This document shows positions 28,162 to 37,176 of a stretch of 64,000 nucleotides of DNA, piece after piece. The DNA is taken from positions 62,001 to 126,000 of the forward strand of contig NZ_QEPT01000005.1 of the NCBI RefSeq assembly GCF_003252755.1, read 5' to 3'. The stretch is from Haemophilus parainfluenzae (GTDB lineage: Bacteria; Pseudomonadota; Gammaproteobacteria; Enterobacterales; Pasteurellaceae). A program made the translations under genes and the position numbers. Each line of letters begins with the position of its first letter. The stretch's first letter is position 1. The notes beneath the pieces were generated by a model that had not been told where the DNA came from, did no database searches, and worked only from the letters and a program-made list of their open reading frames with translations.

Positions 28162-29388
28162 ATGGCAACATCATTACCATGGTATAAAGAAGTCAGTCCT
28201 ACGCAAAAAAAAGCGTTATTTGCGGCTTGGTTAGGTTATGTTTTTGATGGCTTCGATTATATGCTTATCACTTATGTGCTTTTGGATATTCAAAAAGAAT
28301 TCGCCATGAGCACAACGGAAACATCTACATTATTACTTGCAGCGTTCGTCGCACGTCCATTAGGTGGGGCGATTTTTGGTAGTTTTGCCGATAAATATGG
28401 TCGTCGTTTGGCGATGATTGTTTCCATTATCACGTATTCCGTTGGCACATTCTTGTGCGGTTTATCCACCAGTTATATTTGGCTTTTCATCTTCCGTATG
28501 ATTATCGGCATGGGGATGGCGGGTGAATATGCGTGTTCTTCCTCCTATGCCATTGAAAGTTGGCCACAACATTTACGTACAAAAGCCAGTGCATTCTTAG
28601 TGAGTGGCTTTTCTATCGGTAATATTCTTGCTTCTCAAGTGATTCCTTGGGTTGCACAAGCTTATGGTTGGCGTATGGCTTTCTTCATTGGTTTAGCACC
28701 AGTCGCTTTAGTGCTCTACGTTCGTCGCCATGCACCTGAAAGTGAAGAATGGGCGCAAGCAAAAGCGGCGGGTAAAGTGAATAAAGTTCCACTTACTGAC
28801 CTATTCACTAAAAAACAATTACCAATTACCTTAATTATTTTCTTAGTTTGTTATTCAATTTTTTCCGTAAACTGGCCGGTAGTAGGCTTGCTTCCACTTT
28901 ACCTCAAAGAAAACGGCTATGCTGAGAATGTTAAATCACTGATGTTCTGGGCAGGCTTTGGTATCCTCATCGGTACCTTAATTGCAGGCTTTATCGGGGA
29001 CAAATTGGGTGAGAAGAAAACCTTTGTATATAGCTTATTGTTATCACTTTTCTTCCTCTTCCCAGTATTCTATTTGCCAGAAAATAATGTATTAGCGCTT
29101 GGTGCGTTGCTCTTCTTCTTACTTGCAACTAACTTAGGGATTGCCGGTTTAGTGCCAAAATATATGGCGACGTTCTTCCCAGCTGAAATGCGAAGCACAG
29201 GTATTGGTTTCATCTATAACTTCGCAGCGATCGGTGGTGGGGTGTCTCCAGTGATTGCCGCGGCCCTTAGCGAAAGAGTGGGACTTGGTTCAGCCCTTGT
29301 GTATGTCACCTTATTCTGGACAATTGTCCTTGTTGCTCTCGTTGGATTAAGATTGCCAGAACGAATTCAAGCTCGTATGCAACAATAA
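28162..29388 (+). CDS. nanX: MFS transporter resembling NanX (YjhB), anhydro-sialic acid uptake
   Basis: 408-residue inner-membrane transporter of the sialate:H+ symporter-like MFS group, about 12 membrane segments. The ATG at 28162 follows AAGGAGG; an upstream open frame has no site. Motif A appears as GSFADKYGRR near residue 73, with WLGYVFDGFDYMLI near 24 and GMGMAGEYACSSSYAIESWP near 118. From memory it matches E. coli YjhB/NanX, the 2,7-anhydro-Neu5Ac importer, more closely than NanT. Divergent from the regulator and the NanY-like genes. H. influenzae instead uses the SiaPQM TRAP system for Neu5Ac. Confidence 0.85.
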   Translation: MATSLPWYKEVSPTQKKALFAAWLGYVFDGFDYMLITYVLLDIQKEFAMSTTETSTLLLAAFVARPLGGAIFGSFADKYGRRLAMIVSIITYSVGTFLCGLSTSYIWLFIFRMIIGMGMAGEYACSSSYAIESWPQHLRTKASAFLVSGFSIGNILASQVIPWVAQAYGWRMAFFIGLAPVALVLYVRRHAPESEEWAQAKAAGKVNKVPLTDLFTKKQLPITLIIFLVCYSIFSVNWPVVGLLPLYLKENGYAENVKSLMFWAGFGILIGTLIAGFIGDKLGEKKTFVYSLLLSLFFLFPVFYLPENNVLALGALLFFLLATNLGIAGLVPKYMATFFPAEMRSTGIGFIYNFAAIGGGVSPVIAAALSERVGLGSALVYVTLFWTIVLVALVGLRLPERIQARMQQ

Positions 29389-29400
29389 AAAACGAAAGCA

Positions 29401-29432
29401 AAACAGACCGCACTTTTAGGTGCGGTTTGTTG
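29401..29432 (+). terminator. Terminator after the nanX-like gene
   Basis: AAACAGACCGCAC, a 6-base loop, then GTGCGGTTTGTT. The stem is built from uptake-signal related sequence and lies 12 bases after the stop. Confidence 0.8.
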
Positions 29433-29447
29433 TTTATACAAAAATAG

Positions 29448-29463
29448 TTTGAAGCGTGTCACA
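29448..29463 (+). promoter_or_regulatory. Likely CRP site upstream of the DASS transporter
   Basis: TTTGA-AGCGTG-TCACA matches the CRP consensus at 9 of 10 positions. An extended -10 (TGCTAATTA, 29501-29509) lies downstream, which would put the site near -61 from the expected start, a normal class I activating position. Confidence 0.6.
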
Positions 29464-29543
29464 AATTTGTTAAAAATATGTTTCAATTTTTTCGGTTAAA
29501 TGCTAATTAATAATCTCCCCTATCGTTTTATAGGAGATTGTAT

Positions 29544-30929
29544 ATGCAAACTCAACAAACCTTTCTCTCTAAATATAAAAGTCTCATTATTCTTGCCTTA
29601 GACTTTGTCTTCATGTTGGTGTTAATCAAAATACTGCCATTTTCTGCTCAAGAGAATCGCGGGCTAGCCTTGCTGATTTTCATTGGTATATTATGGTTAA
29701 CGGAAGCCTTTAATATTACCGTAACATCCCTGATGGTACCTGTTTTGGCCATAGGATTAGGCTTGATTAATACACAAAAAGCCCTTGCGCCATTCTCTAC
29801 GCCAATTATTTATATGTTCTTTGGGGGATTTGTGGTGGCTGCGGTGTTACAAATTCAGAATCTAGACAAGATTATTGCGAATTACATTATTCGTTTAGCC
29901 AAGGGAAACTTAAAACTTTCTATCACCTATCTGTTTACCGTAACGACATTCCTTTCTATGTGGATTAACAACACCGCTGTGGCAGCCATGATGTTACCGC
30001 TCACCATGGGGATGCTAAAAGGTATCAATGCAGAGAAAAATCATCGATTGTATGCTTTTGTCTTGTTAGGTATGGCATTTAGTGCCAGTATCGGTGGTAT
30101 TGGTACATTGGTGGGAAGTGCACCAAACGCGATTTTGGCATCTCAAATTCAAGTGACCTTCACTGAATGGCTAGGCTACGGTTTCCCGGTAATGATCTTA
30201 CTTGTGCCTTCAATGATTTTTTCTTTATGGGTGATTTTACGTCCAGATTTTTCTGTTGAATTTAATCCGTCGCTTGAGAAAGTCAGTTTTAACCGAAAAA
30301 ATATTATTACTTTGCTGATCTTTATCGGTATGGCGATTATGTTGCTTTTCAGTTCCCTCTTGAATCCGTGGATTAGTGCTTTCCTTGAATTACCGAAAAA
30401 AATCGAAAACTTCGATACGGTGATTGCGTTATGTGTGGTGATCTTTATTTGTGTTTCAGGTGTGGCAAGTTGGAAAGAAATTCAAGAGCGTGTTGAATGG
30501 GGCGTACTCGTTTTATTTGGTGGTGGTTTAACACTCAGTATCGTGATGAAAGATTCTGGCGCCAGTAAAATTATGGCAGATAGTATCGTTCAGTTTGTAC
30601 AAACCAAACCACTTTGGGTACTTTGCTTTGTGATAACCGCATTTATTATTTTCCTAACAGAATTTACATCGAATACCGCCAGTGCTGCACTGATTATGCC
30701 AATTGTGATTTCAGTGGCACAATCCATGAATTTACCACCTATCGCTTTAGCCGCAATTATCGCTTGTGGGGCAAGTTGTGCATTTATGTTGCCAATTGCT
30801 ACACCGCCAAATGCTATTGTATTTGCAACAGGAAATGTGAAACAACTTGATATGGCGAAAGTCGGTTTGATTTTAAATCTATTCTGTATCGCCATCATCG
30901 GCAGCATGACTTATTTTGTTTGGTTGTAA
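29544..30929 (+). CDS. DASS-family (SLC13-like) sodium-coupled anion transporter
   Basis: 461-residue inner-membrane protein. The two SNT-type sodium/substrate motifs of the divalent anion:sodium symporter family are visible: WINNTA (Asn142-Asn143-Thr144) and TSNTAS (Ser376-Asn377-Thr378), in the repeat architecture of VcINDY. Likely substrates are C4-dicarboxylates, citrate or sulfate-like anions; the sequence alone does not decide. The ATG at 29544 follows TAGGAG (29531-29536). A likely CRP site upstream fits a carbon-source transporter. Confidence 0.85.
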   Translation: MQTQQTFLSKYKSLIILALDFVFMLVLIKILPFSAQENRGLALLIFIGILWLTEAFNITVTSLMVPVLAIGLGLINTQKALAPFSTPIIYMFFGGFVVAAVLQIQNLDKIIANYIIRLAKGNLKLSITYLFTVTTFLSMWINNTAVAAMMLPLTMGMLKGINAEKNHRLYAFVLLGMAFSASIGGIGTLVGSAPNAILASQIQVTFTEWLGYGFPVMILLVPSMIFSLWVILRPDFSVEFNPSLEKVSFNRKNIITLLIFIGMAIMLLFSSLLNPWISAFLELPKKIENFDTVIALCVVIFICVSGVASWKEIQERVEWGVLVLFGGGLTLSIVMKDSGASKIMADSIVQFVQTKPLWVLCFVITAFIIFLTEFTSNTASAALIMPIVISVAQSMNLPPIALAAIIACGASCAFMLPIATPPNAIVFATGNVKQLDMAKVGLILNLFCIAIIGSMTYFVWL

Positions 30930-30970
30930 ATGTGGTTAAAACTGACCGCACTTTATTAGCCTATAAAAGT

Positions 30971-30994
30971 AAACCGCACGTTAAAGTGCGGTTT
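30971..30994. terminator. Bidirectional terminator between DASS gene and ABC operon
   Basis: AAACCGCAC, GTTAAA loop, GTGCGGTTT: perfect 9-bp stem containing uptake-signal core, between convergent genes. A single reverse uptake signal lies just before it (near 30944). Confidence 0.85.
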
Positions 30995-30999
30995 ATTGT

Positions 31000-32091
31000 T
31001 TATCTCGAAATAACCTCTTTTGTGAAGGCTTCCATTTCGGCTTTACGCCATGGTGTTGAGAAGAAAATAGTATCTTTCAAGCCAGATTCACTATTGAGTG
31101 GACGAACACCGAATTCTTGGTTTAATTTCTGTTGTACTTCAGGTGAGGTAATCCAATGTACGAAAACAAGTGATGCGGCTGGGTTCGGTGCATTTTTTGC
31201 TACGGTTACAACATTACCACCACCAGGCATCCCAAATTTTGGTACATAGAATTTTAAGCGGTCAGTAATCGCACCTTGTTTTTGCAAACTGAACAAGTGG
31301 TCTTGCCATGCGGAGACAATTACTAACTCACCGTCGTTTAAACGGGTTAAACTATCAGCATTCGAAGCGGTACGGATTAGCGCATCTTTTTTACTGCTGA
31401 ACCAATCCCAGGTTTTCTTCCAATTAGCAATTTGTGCTTCATCGATTTTATCGGTACGATAATCATAATCACCATTGATGTACACTAAAGCTCGTTGAAT
31501 GAAGGCATTACCCGAGCTACCACCATTTGGGTCAGAATAGCCGAATTTTTTGGGATTTTTATCAATATAGCTTTCCATATCAGCCCAAGATTGTGGCAAT
31601 TCCTCTTCTTTAATTCGCATAGGATCATAAGCTAGACCAGTTTGATTACCCCAGTAACCTACAGCTACATCGCCTAATTCAACACCTTGTAAGTGGTGAT
31701 TTAATTTATCGAAATTTGGTAAGTTATTGAGTTTTACAAGAATGTCATTTTTCGCTACGTTGCCTAAACGGTCAGCATTTAACACAACCACGTCCATTTT
31801 GCCGGTTTCTAGATTTTTTTCAGCAATCAGTTTATTGATATTACCGTCCAAGGTGCCTTCAGGTACTTTGACTTTAATACCGTATTGATTTTCAAATTCT
31901 TTGACAAAATTACGGAATTGCGGCTGCAAATACCAAACGCTAACTGTCAATTTTCCTTCTTTTTTGGCCAGTTCTTCGATTTCACTCCAAGATTTACCAC
32001 TTAAGTCTGTGGAAGCCGAGGCGAAAGTGCTGATAGCCAAGGCGGCAGCGGTAAGACCAATGGATAGAAGTTTACGGATATTTTTTTGCAT
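31000..32091 (-). CDS. ABC transporter periplasmic binding protein (PotD/Fbp-like)
   Basis: 363 residues with a signal peptide (cleavage likely after TFASA, residue 26). Type II binding-protein fold of the extracellular solute-binding family 1/PotD kind: LTVSVWYLQPQFRNFVKEFE near residue 48, MDVVVLNADRL near 95, YWGNQTGLAYDP near 143. No lipobox. Last gene of a four-gene minus-strand operon (ATPase, two permeases, this). The substrate cannot be read from sequence; polyamine, ferric iron, phosphonate or sugar-phosphate transporters all share this layout. Confidence 0.8.
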   Translation of the reverse strand: MQKNIRKLLSIGLTAAALAISTFASASTDLSGKSWSEIEELAKKEGKLTVSVWYLQPQFRNFVKEFENQYGIKVKVPEGTLDGNINKLIAEKNLETGKMDVVVLNADRLGNVAKNDILVKLNNLPNFDKLNHHLQGVELGDVAVGYWGNQTGLAYDPMRIKEEELPQSWADMESYIDKNPKKFGYSDPNGGSSGNAFIQRALVYINGDYDYRTDKIDEAQIANWKKTWDWFSSKKDALIRTASNADSLTRLNDGELVIVSAWQDHLFSLQKQGAITDRLKFYVPKFGMPGGGNVVTVAKNAPNPAASLVFVHWITSPEVQQKLNQEFGVRPLNSESGLKDTIFFSTPWRKAEMEAFTKEVISR

Positions 32092-32110
32092 AAGATGCTC
32101 CTTGTGAAAA

Positions 32111-32962
32111 TTATGCTTTTCCTGTGGATTGAGAGAGATAATTCCCTTTCAACAATTTTTCGATAATCATCATCAAAATAATGTTTGGTACCAACAAAAT
32201 AATCGATACAACGGCCGCATTCGGACGAATAAAAGAATAACCGAGGAAAGAATATAAAATGGTTGGCACGGTAATAAAGTCTGGTGAGCCGATAACGAAA
32301 GCGATAGCAAACTCTTCAATACTTTTCACTAAACAGAAGATAATTGATGCTAAAAAACTAGGTTTTAACATCGGCATATACACGTCTTTGAAAACGGTAA
32401 ATTTAGATGCACCTAAGTCACGGCTAGCATCAATAAGGTCTTGCGGTACAGAAGAAAAGCCCGCGGATAAAATCCGAATAGCATAAGGTAACGTGAGTAC
32501 AACATGCCCAATAACAATGCCGATGAATGGATTATTAATATTTAAATCCAATAACATGCGGCTAAAGAATAGGGCAATAATCATGCCTGGAATAACCAAT
32601 GGAATCAGTGTTAATAATTCTGCTAATTTTTTACCTCTAAACTCCATACGTCCAAATGCATAAGCTGTTGGGAGAGAGAGTAAAATAGTGATCAGAGAAA
32701 CCGTAGGCGCAATGGTATAGCTATTAAACATTGCTTCAGGTAAAGAGGTGGTTTCCCATACAATTTTCCAACGCTCAAAAGATAATGATTGAGGGAAAAT
32801 ATCTGGATAACTCCACGGTTTAGCGGGATCTACCAATGACCATAAACCTGCCATTAAAAAGGGTAAGAACAACCAAATAAAATTAGCAAGAATAAAGAAC
32901 GCTAAGGAAATACGTGCGATTAATCGACCATTTTTCGTTGTGATTTGTACGGAACTACTCAT
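32111..32962 (-). CDS. ABC transporter permease (PotC-like)
   Basis: 283-residue inner-membrane permease with about six membrane segments. The cytoplasmic EAA loop that contacts the ATPase reads DASRDLGASKFTVFKDVYMPMLKPS near residue 180. BPD_transp_1 (MetI-like) domain. It overlaps the upstream permease gene by four bases and is followed 19 bases later by the binding-protein gene. Confidence 0.88.
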   Translation of the reverse strand: MSSSVQITTKNGRLIARISLAFFILANFIWLFLPFLMAGLWSLVDPAKPWSYPDIFPQSLSFERWKIVWETTSLPEAMFNSYTIAPTVSLITILLSLPTAYAFGRMEFRGKKLAELLTLIPLVIPGMIIALFFSRMLLDLNINNPFIGIVIGHVVLTLPYAIRILSAGFSSVPQDLIDASRDLGASKFTVFKDVYMPMLKPSFLASIIFCLVKSIEEFAIAFVIGSPDFITVPTILYSFLGYSFIRPNAAVVSIILLVPNIILMMIIEKLLKGNYLSQSTGKA

Positions 32963-33828
32963 TTGACTTCTCCACGTTTGACGGCTAATGGTTTAATCAA
33001 TAATGACACTAGGATGGTGAAGAAGGCAGAGGTCAACATAATAGTTAATGCCATGACCGCACTTTGATTCCACTCTTCAAATTCATAGGCAGACATTTGC
33101 ATTAAACGTGCTAAAGAATAGGTACTACGAGGACCAGCAATACTATAAAAGGCGAAATCACCGAGTGCGCCAATAAATATTAAAATAAAAGAAACTTGTA
33201 CCGCACCTAAGGTTAGTGGGAAGATCACATAACGAAAACGTTGCCAAGGACTCGAACCTAAATTAGCTGCTGCATCTAATAAATCAGTTTTCAGTGAATT
33301 GACCGCGCCACCAATAAGAATTAAAGCAAAGGGAATGTTTTTCCACATTTGTAAAATCACTACCCCCCAACCAAATTCATCATTTTGTAAGGTTTTCGGC
33401 TCGTCCCAAATGCCTAAATAAACAAATACCTCATTAAGAATGCCGTGGTAAGAAATCATATTGACGAACAAAAAGGCGGCAACCAATCCAGGTACCAACA
33501 TAGGTGCCCGCAAGATGGTGATGATCGTTACCTTGGCAGGCAATTTTTTACGCAACCACATAGCAATGGGATAAGCCACGATGATGGATAAAATGGCCCC
33601 TAATAAAGACACTTTTACGGAATAAATATACGAATTTTGGAATACAGGACTATTTAATACGGCTTGCCAATATTCCAAACTAAATTGACTTTCTTCCCCG
33701 CCCATACTGTATAAACCAAGGCTTTGAGAGACGACAATGTAGAATGTGGACCCCATTAAAAATAGGATCGTACCTAAACCGCTGCATAGTAATAACCATG
33801 CTTTTACATCATTTTTGAGACTTTTCAT
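32959..33828 (-). CDS. ABC transporter permease (PotB-like)
   Basis: 289-residue partner permease with about six membrane segments. The EAA loop reads DLLDAAANLGSSPWQRFRYVIFPLT near residue 180. It overlaps both the ATPase gene and the second permease gene by four bases (ATGA-type junctions), so the subunits are translationally coupled. Confidence 0.88.
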   Translation of the reverse strand: MKSLKNDVKAWLLLCSGLGTILFLMGSTFYIVVSQSLGLYSMGGEESQFSLEYWQAVLNSPVFQNSYIYSVKVSLLGAILSIIVAYPIAMWLRKKLPAKVTIITILRAPMLVPGLVAAFLFVNMISYHGILNEVFVYLGIWDEPKTLQNDEFGWGVVILQMWKNIPFALILIGGAVNSLKTDLLDAAANLGSSPWQRFRYVIFPLTLGAVQVSFILIFIGALGDFAFYSIAGPRSTYSLARLMQMSAYEFEEWNQSAVMALTIMLTSAFFTILVSLLIKPLAVKRGEVK

Positions 33829-34895
33829 TTTACGGACTCCAAGAATTTAATCGCATGGCGGGGAACCGTAAAGGTGAGTTTATCGCTCAAATTCGGGCAT
33901 TTTGTTAGTTGCAGACGTAATTTTTTCTCTTCATCATTACGTTTAATGATTCCTTGCACTTCCGTGATATTGCCCATAAAAGCGGTGTTGATGATATCTA
34001 CTGTAATTTGGTTTTCCGCTTCCGTTTGTGCGTTTGGTAACAATTCAATGTCTTCTGGTCGAAAGCAAATATAAATTCGTTCAGATTCCGGTTTTTTCTC
34101 AGAAAATACGGTGAAATCGCCAAAAATAGAACTCACTGCATAAAGATTGTCACCGATGTTTTTCACATTGGCTTCCGTGATATTGGCAATGCCAATAAAA
34201 TCTGCCACAAAGCGGTTTTTAGGATGATGATAAATATCTTGAGGAGAGCCAATTTGCTCAATAGAGCCCTTATTTAACACGATGATTTTATCTGACATAG
34301 TTAGGGCTTCAGCCTGATCGTGAGTCACATAAATACTCGTCAAATTATATTGTTTTGAGAGTTGCTTAATTTCAAAACGTACACTTTCGCGTAATTTGGC
34401 ATCTAAGTTAGAAAGTGGTTCATCAAATAAAATCACATCTGGACGAGTAACCATGGCTCTGGCTAATGCGACACGCTGTTGTTGACCTCCAGAAAGCTCA
34501 TTAGGTAATTTCAATTTATGAAATTCTAAATCCATTTGCTTCAATGCGAGATCTAAACGCTGTTTTTGTTCTTCAATATCAATTTTACGTTGCTTTAAAC
34601 CATAGCAAATATTGTGAGAAACGTTGAGGTGAGGGAAAAGGGCATAAGATTGGAAACACATGGCTGTATTGCGTTTTTCTGGAGGAACATTGTTAACATT
34701 TTTTCCTCCAATAAGGATTTCACCTTCATCAGCCACATGAAATCCAGCGATTAATTTTAATAAGGAGGTTTTACCACAGCCACTTGGTCCTAATAAGGTG
34801 ACAAACTCGCCTTCTTCAGCGGTAAAAGTAATATTATTTGCTGCGTAAAAGTCACCAAATTTTTTTGTAATATTTTTTATTTCTAACTTTGCCAT
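33825..34895 (-). CDS. ABC transporter ATP-binding subunit (PotA/FbpC-like)
   Basis: Energy-coupling subunit of the importer. The ATG at 34895 (MAKLEIKNIT) is chosen because a GAGG site lies 8 bases upstream; the longer frame from 34937 lacks one. It has 356 residues: Walker A GPSGCGKTS, Q-loop CFQSYALFPH, signature LSGGQQQR, Walker B VILFDEP, H-loop VTHD, then a C-terminal TOBE-type domain (about 275-350) as in PotA, FbpC and MalK-like ATPases. First gene of the operon, downstream of a likely CRP site. Confidence 0.9.
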   Translation of the reverse strand: MAKLEIKNITKKFGDFYAANNITFTAEEGEFVTLLGPSGCGKTSLLKLIAGFHVADEGEILIGGKNVNNVPPEKRNTAMCFQSYALFPHLNVSHNICYGLKQRKIDIEEQKQRLDLALKQMDLEFHKLKLPNELSGGQQQRVALARAMVTRPDVILFDEPLSNLDAKLRESVRFEIKQLSKQYNLTSIYVTHDQAEALTMSDKIIVLNKGSIEQIGSPQDIYHHPKNRFVADFIGIANITEANVKNIGDNLYAVSSIFGDFTVFSEKKPESERIYICFRPEDIELLPNAQTEAENQITVDIINTAFMGNITEVQGIIKRNDEEKKLRLQLTKCPNLSDKLTFTVPRHAIKFLESVK

Positions 34896-34986
34896 TTTTA
34901 CATCCTCTATTTGGCTTACAACGATAGAGGTAACCATAAAACACTTGGTTATTTTTTCAATAAAATAAAAATATTTTTTATGAATT

Positions 34987-35002
34987 TGTGATGAAGATCA
35001 CG
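34987..35002. promoter_or_regulatory. Likely CRP site upstream of the ABC importer operon
   Basis: TGTGA-TGAAGA-TCACG, 9 of 10 consensus positions. It lies 92-107 bases upstream of the ATPase start codon on the minus strand, with T/A-rich -10-like sequence (TATTTT) in between. It implies cAMP control, which suggests an energy or carbon substrate rather than iron. Confidence 0.65.
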
Positions 35003-35032
35003 CATTTAGATAAAATATGGTTTTATTACATT

Positions 35033-35254
35033 TTAATAATGCGGAGGCGGTGTTTCTTCTGCTTGGCTGGCAATATTAGAAGGTTGCATATCTTTTAATT
35101 TGCCGGCGAGATAGCGGAGTTGAAGTTGAATTTTATCCATATCAAATTGTTGTTGAACTAATGCTTGGTTGAGTTCGTCTAAAAGTTGTTCTTGAAAAGC
35201 AATTTTCATTTCAAGTTCAGCAATGCGATCTTCTAAAATTTGTTGATTTTGCAT
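35033..35254 (-). CDS. slyX: SlyX family protein
   Basis: 73-residue cytosolic coiled-coil protein; heptad-like helix over about residues 5-55 ([20 protein letters not shown]), ending in the characteristic PPPHY tail. The function is unsettled. The location next to fkpA, divergent, is the same as in E. coli. Confidence 0.93.
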   Translation of the reverse strand: MQNQQILEDRIAELEMKIAFQEQLLDELNQALVQQQFDMDKIQLQLRYLAGKLKDMQPSNIASQAEETPPPHY

Positions 35255-35348
35255 AAAATTTCTCTAATTTTTAAAAAAATGTTGTGAATTTGGTCAATCC
35301 GATTTAACCTATTCGCTATTCCGTTTCTATTATAAAGGATCAAGCAAA

Positions 35349-36071
35349 ATGTTGAAAATTCAAAAGCTTTCTCTTGCTGCACTTATGGTAAGTGCGGTCG
35401 TTTCAGGTTCTGTTTTTGCAGAAGATAAAGCAGCGCCAAGCGCAAGCGATGCGTCTTATGCTGTAGGTGCATTAATGGGTAACCAAGTAAAAGATTTAGT
35501 GGATGCTCAAAAAGAAGTGATTCAATACGATAATGCGCGTATTTTAGATGGCTTAAAAGATGCATTAGAAGGTAAAGTTGATATTCGTAAAGACGAAAAA
35601 ATTCAACAAACCTTAGATGGTATTCAAGAGCAATTAGTGTCTGCAGCGAAAGCAAAAGTAGAACAACAAGCGAAAGCCGCAAAAGAAGAAGGCGATAAAT
35701 ACCGCGCTGAATTTGCGAAAAAAGATGGCGTAAAAAGCACTAAAGATGGCTTACTTTACAAAATCACTGAAGCAGGTAAAGGTGATGCGATTAAAGCAAC
35801 AGATACTGTGAAAGTACATTACACCGGTAAATTACCAGATGGTAAAGTATTTGATAGCTCTGTTGAACGTGGTCAACCGGTTGAGTTTAAATTAAACCAA
35901 GTGATCAAAGGTTGGACTGAAGGTCTTCAGTTAGTGAAGAAAGGCGGTAAAATCGAATTAGTGATTCCACCTGAATTAGCTTATGGCAAACAAGGTGCTG
36001 GCGATGCAATTCCACCTGATGCAACACTTTACTTCGAAGTTGAAGTATTAGACGTTAATCCTAAAAAATAA
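35349..36071 (+). CDS. fkpA: FKBP-type periplasmic peptidyl-prolyl isomerase FkpA
   Basis: Periplasmic chaperone/isomerase, 240 residues. Signal peptide with cleavage likely after GSVFA (residue 24). N-terminal helical dimerisation domain (about 30-125, FKBP_N) and a C-terminal FKBP domain (about 140-237) with VKVHYTGKLPDGKVFDSS, QVIKGWTEGLQL, IPPELAYG and LYFEVEVLDV. It heads the fkpA-yheO-tusDCB region and is followed by an uptake-signal hairpin. Confidence 0.95.
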   Translation: MLKIQKLSLAALMVSAVVSGSVFAEDKAAPSASDASYAVGALMGNQVKDLVDAQKEVIQYDNARILDGLKDALEGKVDIRKDEKIQQTLDGIQEQLVSAAKAKVEQQAKAAKEEGDKYRAEFAKKDGVKSTKDGLLYKITEAGKGDAIKATDTVKVHYTGKLPDGKVFDSSVERGQPVEFKLNQVIKGWTEGLQLVKKGGKIELVIPPELAYGKQGAGDAIPPDATLYFEVEVLDVNPKK

Positions 36072-36082
36072 TCCTTAATTCA

Positions 36083-36110
36083 ACCGCACTTTGTCCAAAG
36101 TGCGGTCATT
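36083..36110 (+). terminator. Uptake-signal hairpin after fkpA
   Basis: ACCGCACTTTG, TC, CAAAGTGCGGT: a perfect 11-bp stem of opposed uptake-signal cores with a 2-base loop, followed by CATTTT. It separates fkpA from yheO. Confidence 0.8.
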
Positions 36111-36130
36111 TTCCCTACCAGATTTGAAAA

Positions 36131-36796
36131 ATGATACTAACCGATAGACAACCTTTCACCGATGAAGATCGTGCTATTCTGATTTCCTATAAAGCGGTAG
36201 TTGATGGCGTGAGCGCATTGATTGGCGAGCATTGTGAAATCGTTTTACACTCTTTGGAAGACATTGAGCATTCCGCCATTTGTATCGCCAATGGGCATAA
36301 TACCAATCGTCAAGTGGGTTCACCTATTACGGATTTGGCCTTGAAATCTTTGCGTAACATGCAAAGTGAGAGTGTGTCTAAGCCTTATTTCACCCGTGCT
36401 AAAGGCAATGTGTTGATGAAGTCTGTGACCATCGCCATTCGAAATAGCAAACAACGCATTATTGGTTTACTTTGTATCAATATTAATTTGGATGTGCCGG
36501 TTTCTCAATTTATGCAGGCCTTTATGCCAACGCAGGAGCAAAATGAAACCTCTTCCGTCAATTTTGCAAGTTCAGTGGAAGAATTGGTGGCACAAACGGT
36601 AGAAAAAACCATTGAAGAAGTGAATGCAGATCGCTCGGTTTCAAACAATAATAAGAACCGTCAGATTGTGATTTCACTTTACGAAAAAGGTATTTTTGAT
36701 ATTAAAGATGCGATCAATTTAGTGGCTGATCGCCTCGTGATTTCTCGCCACACCGTGTATTTGTATATTCGTCAAATCAAACAAGAGCAAGAGTAA
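36131..36796 (+). CDS. yheO: YheO-like regulator: PAS-type domain plus helix-turn-helix
   Basis: 221-residue putative transcriptional regulator. The N-terminal YheO-type PAS domain (about 15-125) includes GEHCEIVLHSLEDIEHS and IIGLLCININLD; the C-terminal HTH (about 170-218) includes LVADRLVISRHTVYLYIRQIK. The target genes are unknown. It shares a base with the tusD start (TAATG), so it is co-translated with the tRNA-thiolation relay genes, as in E. coli. Confidence 0.9.
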   Translation: MILTDRQPFTDEDRAILISYKAVVDGVSALIGEHCEIVLHSLEDIEHSAICIANGHNTNRQVGSPITDLALKSLRNMQSESVSKPYFTRAKGNVLMKSVTIAIRNSKQRIIGLLCININLDVPVSQFMQAFMPTQEQNETSSVNFASSVEELVAQTVEKTIEEVNADRSVSNNNKNRQIVISLYEKGIFDIKDAINLVADRLVISRHTVYLYIRQIKQEQE

Positions 36797-37176
36797 TGAA
36801 CTATGTTCTCGCCGTGAAAAGTCCCGTTTATGGAAAACAAGGGGCTTTTCTTGCCTATCAATTTGCCCAAGCTTTACTCAAAAAAGGGCATGCCATTAGC
36901 CAAATTTTCTTTTTCCAAGACGGTGTGAGTAATGGCAATGGCTTGGTTTATCCTGCCAATGATGAATTTAATCTCACGCAAGCTTGGCAAGTCTTTTCAA
37001 CGCAACATCATATTCCTTTGCATTTATGTGTAGCTGCTTCGCAACGTCGTGGCGTAGTGGATGTGCTTGCAGCAAAAGAGACAGATAAAACGAATCTTGC
37101 AGAAGGTTTTGAGATTACAGGCTTAGGTGAATTTATGGCGATGGCATTAAAAGCGGATCGGGTGGTGACATTATGA
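36796..37176 (+). CDS. tusD: Sulfurtransferase TusD
   Basis: Subunit of the TusBCD complex, which passes sulfur from TusA to TusE for 2-thiouridine in tRNA wobble position 34. It has 126 residues; the sulfur-carrying Cys78 in HLCVAASQRRG is at the E. coli position. It overlaps tusC by four bases. Confidence 0.95.
   Translation: MNYVLAVKSPVYGKQGAFLAYQFAQALLKKGHAISQIFFFQDGVSNGNGLVYPANDEFNLTQAWQVFSTQHHIPLHLCVAASQRRGVVDVLAAKETDKTNLAEGFEITGLGEFMAMALKADRVVTL

Noticed and set aside
35285-35300. TGTGA-N6-TCAAT upstream of fkpA as a CRP site
   Set aside because: Only 8 of 10 positions match and fkpA is not an expected CRP target; too weak to list.
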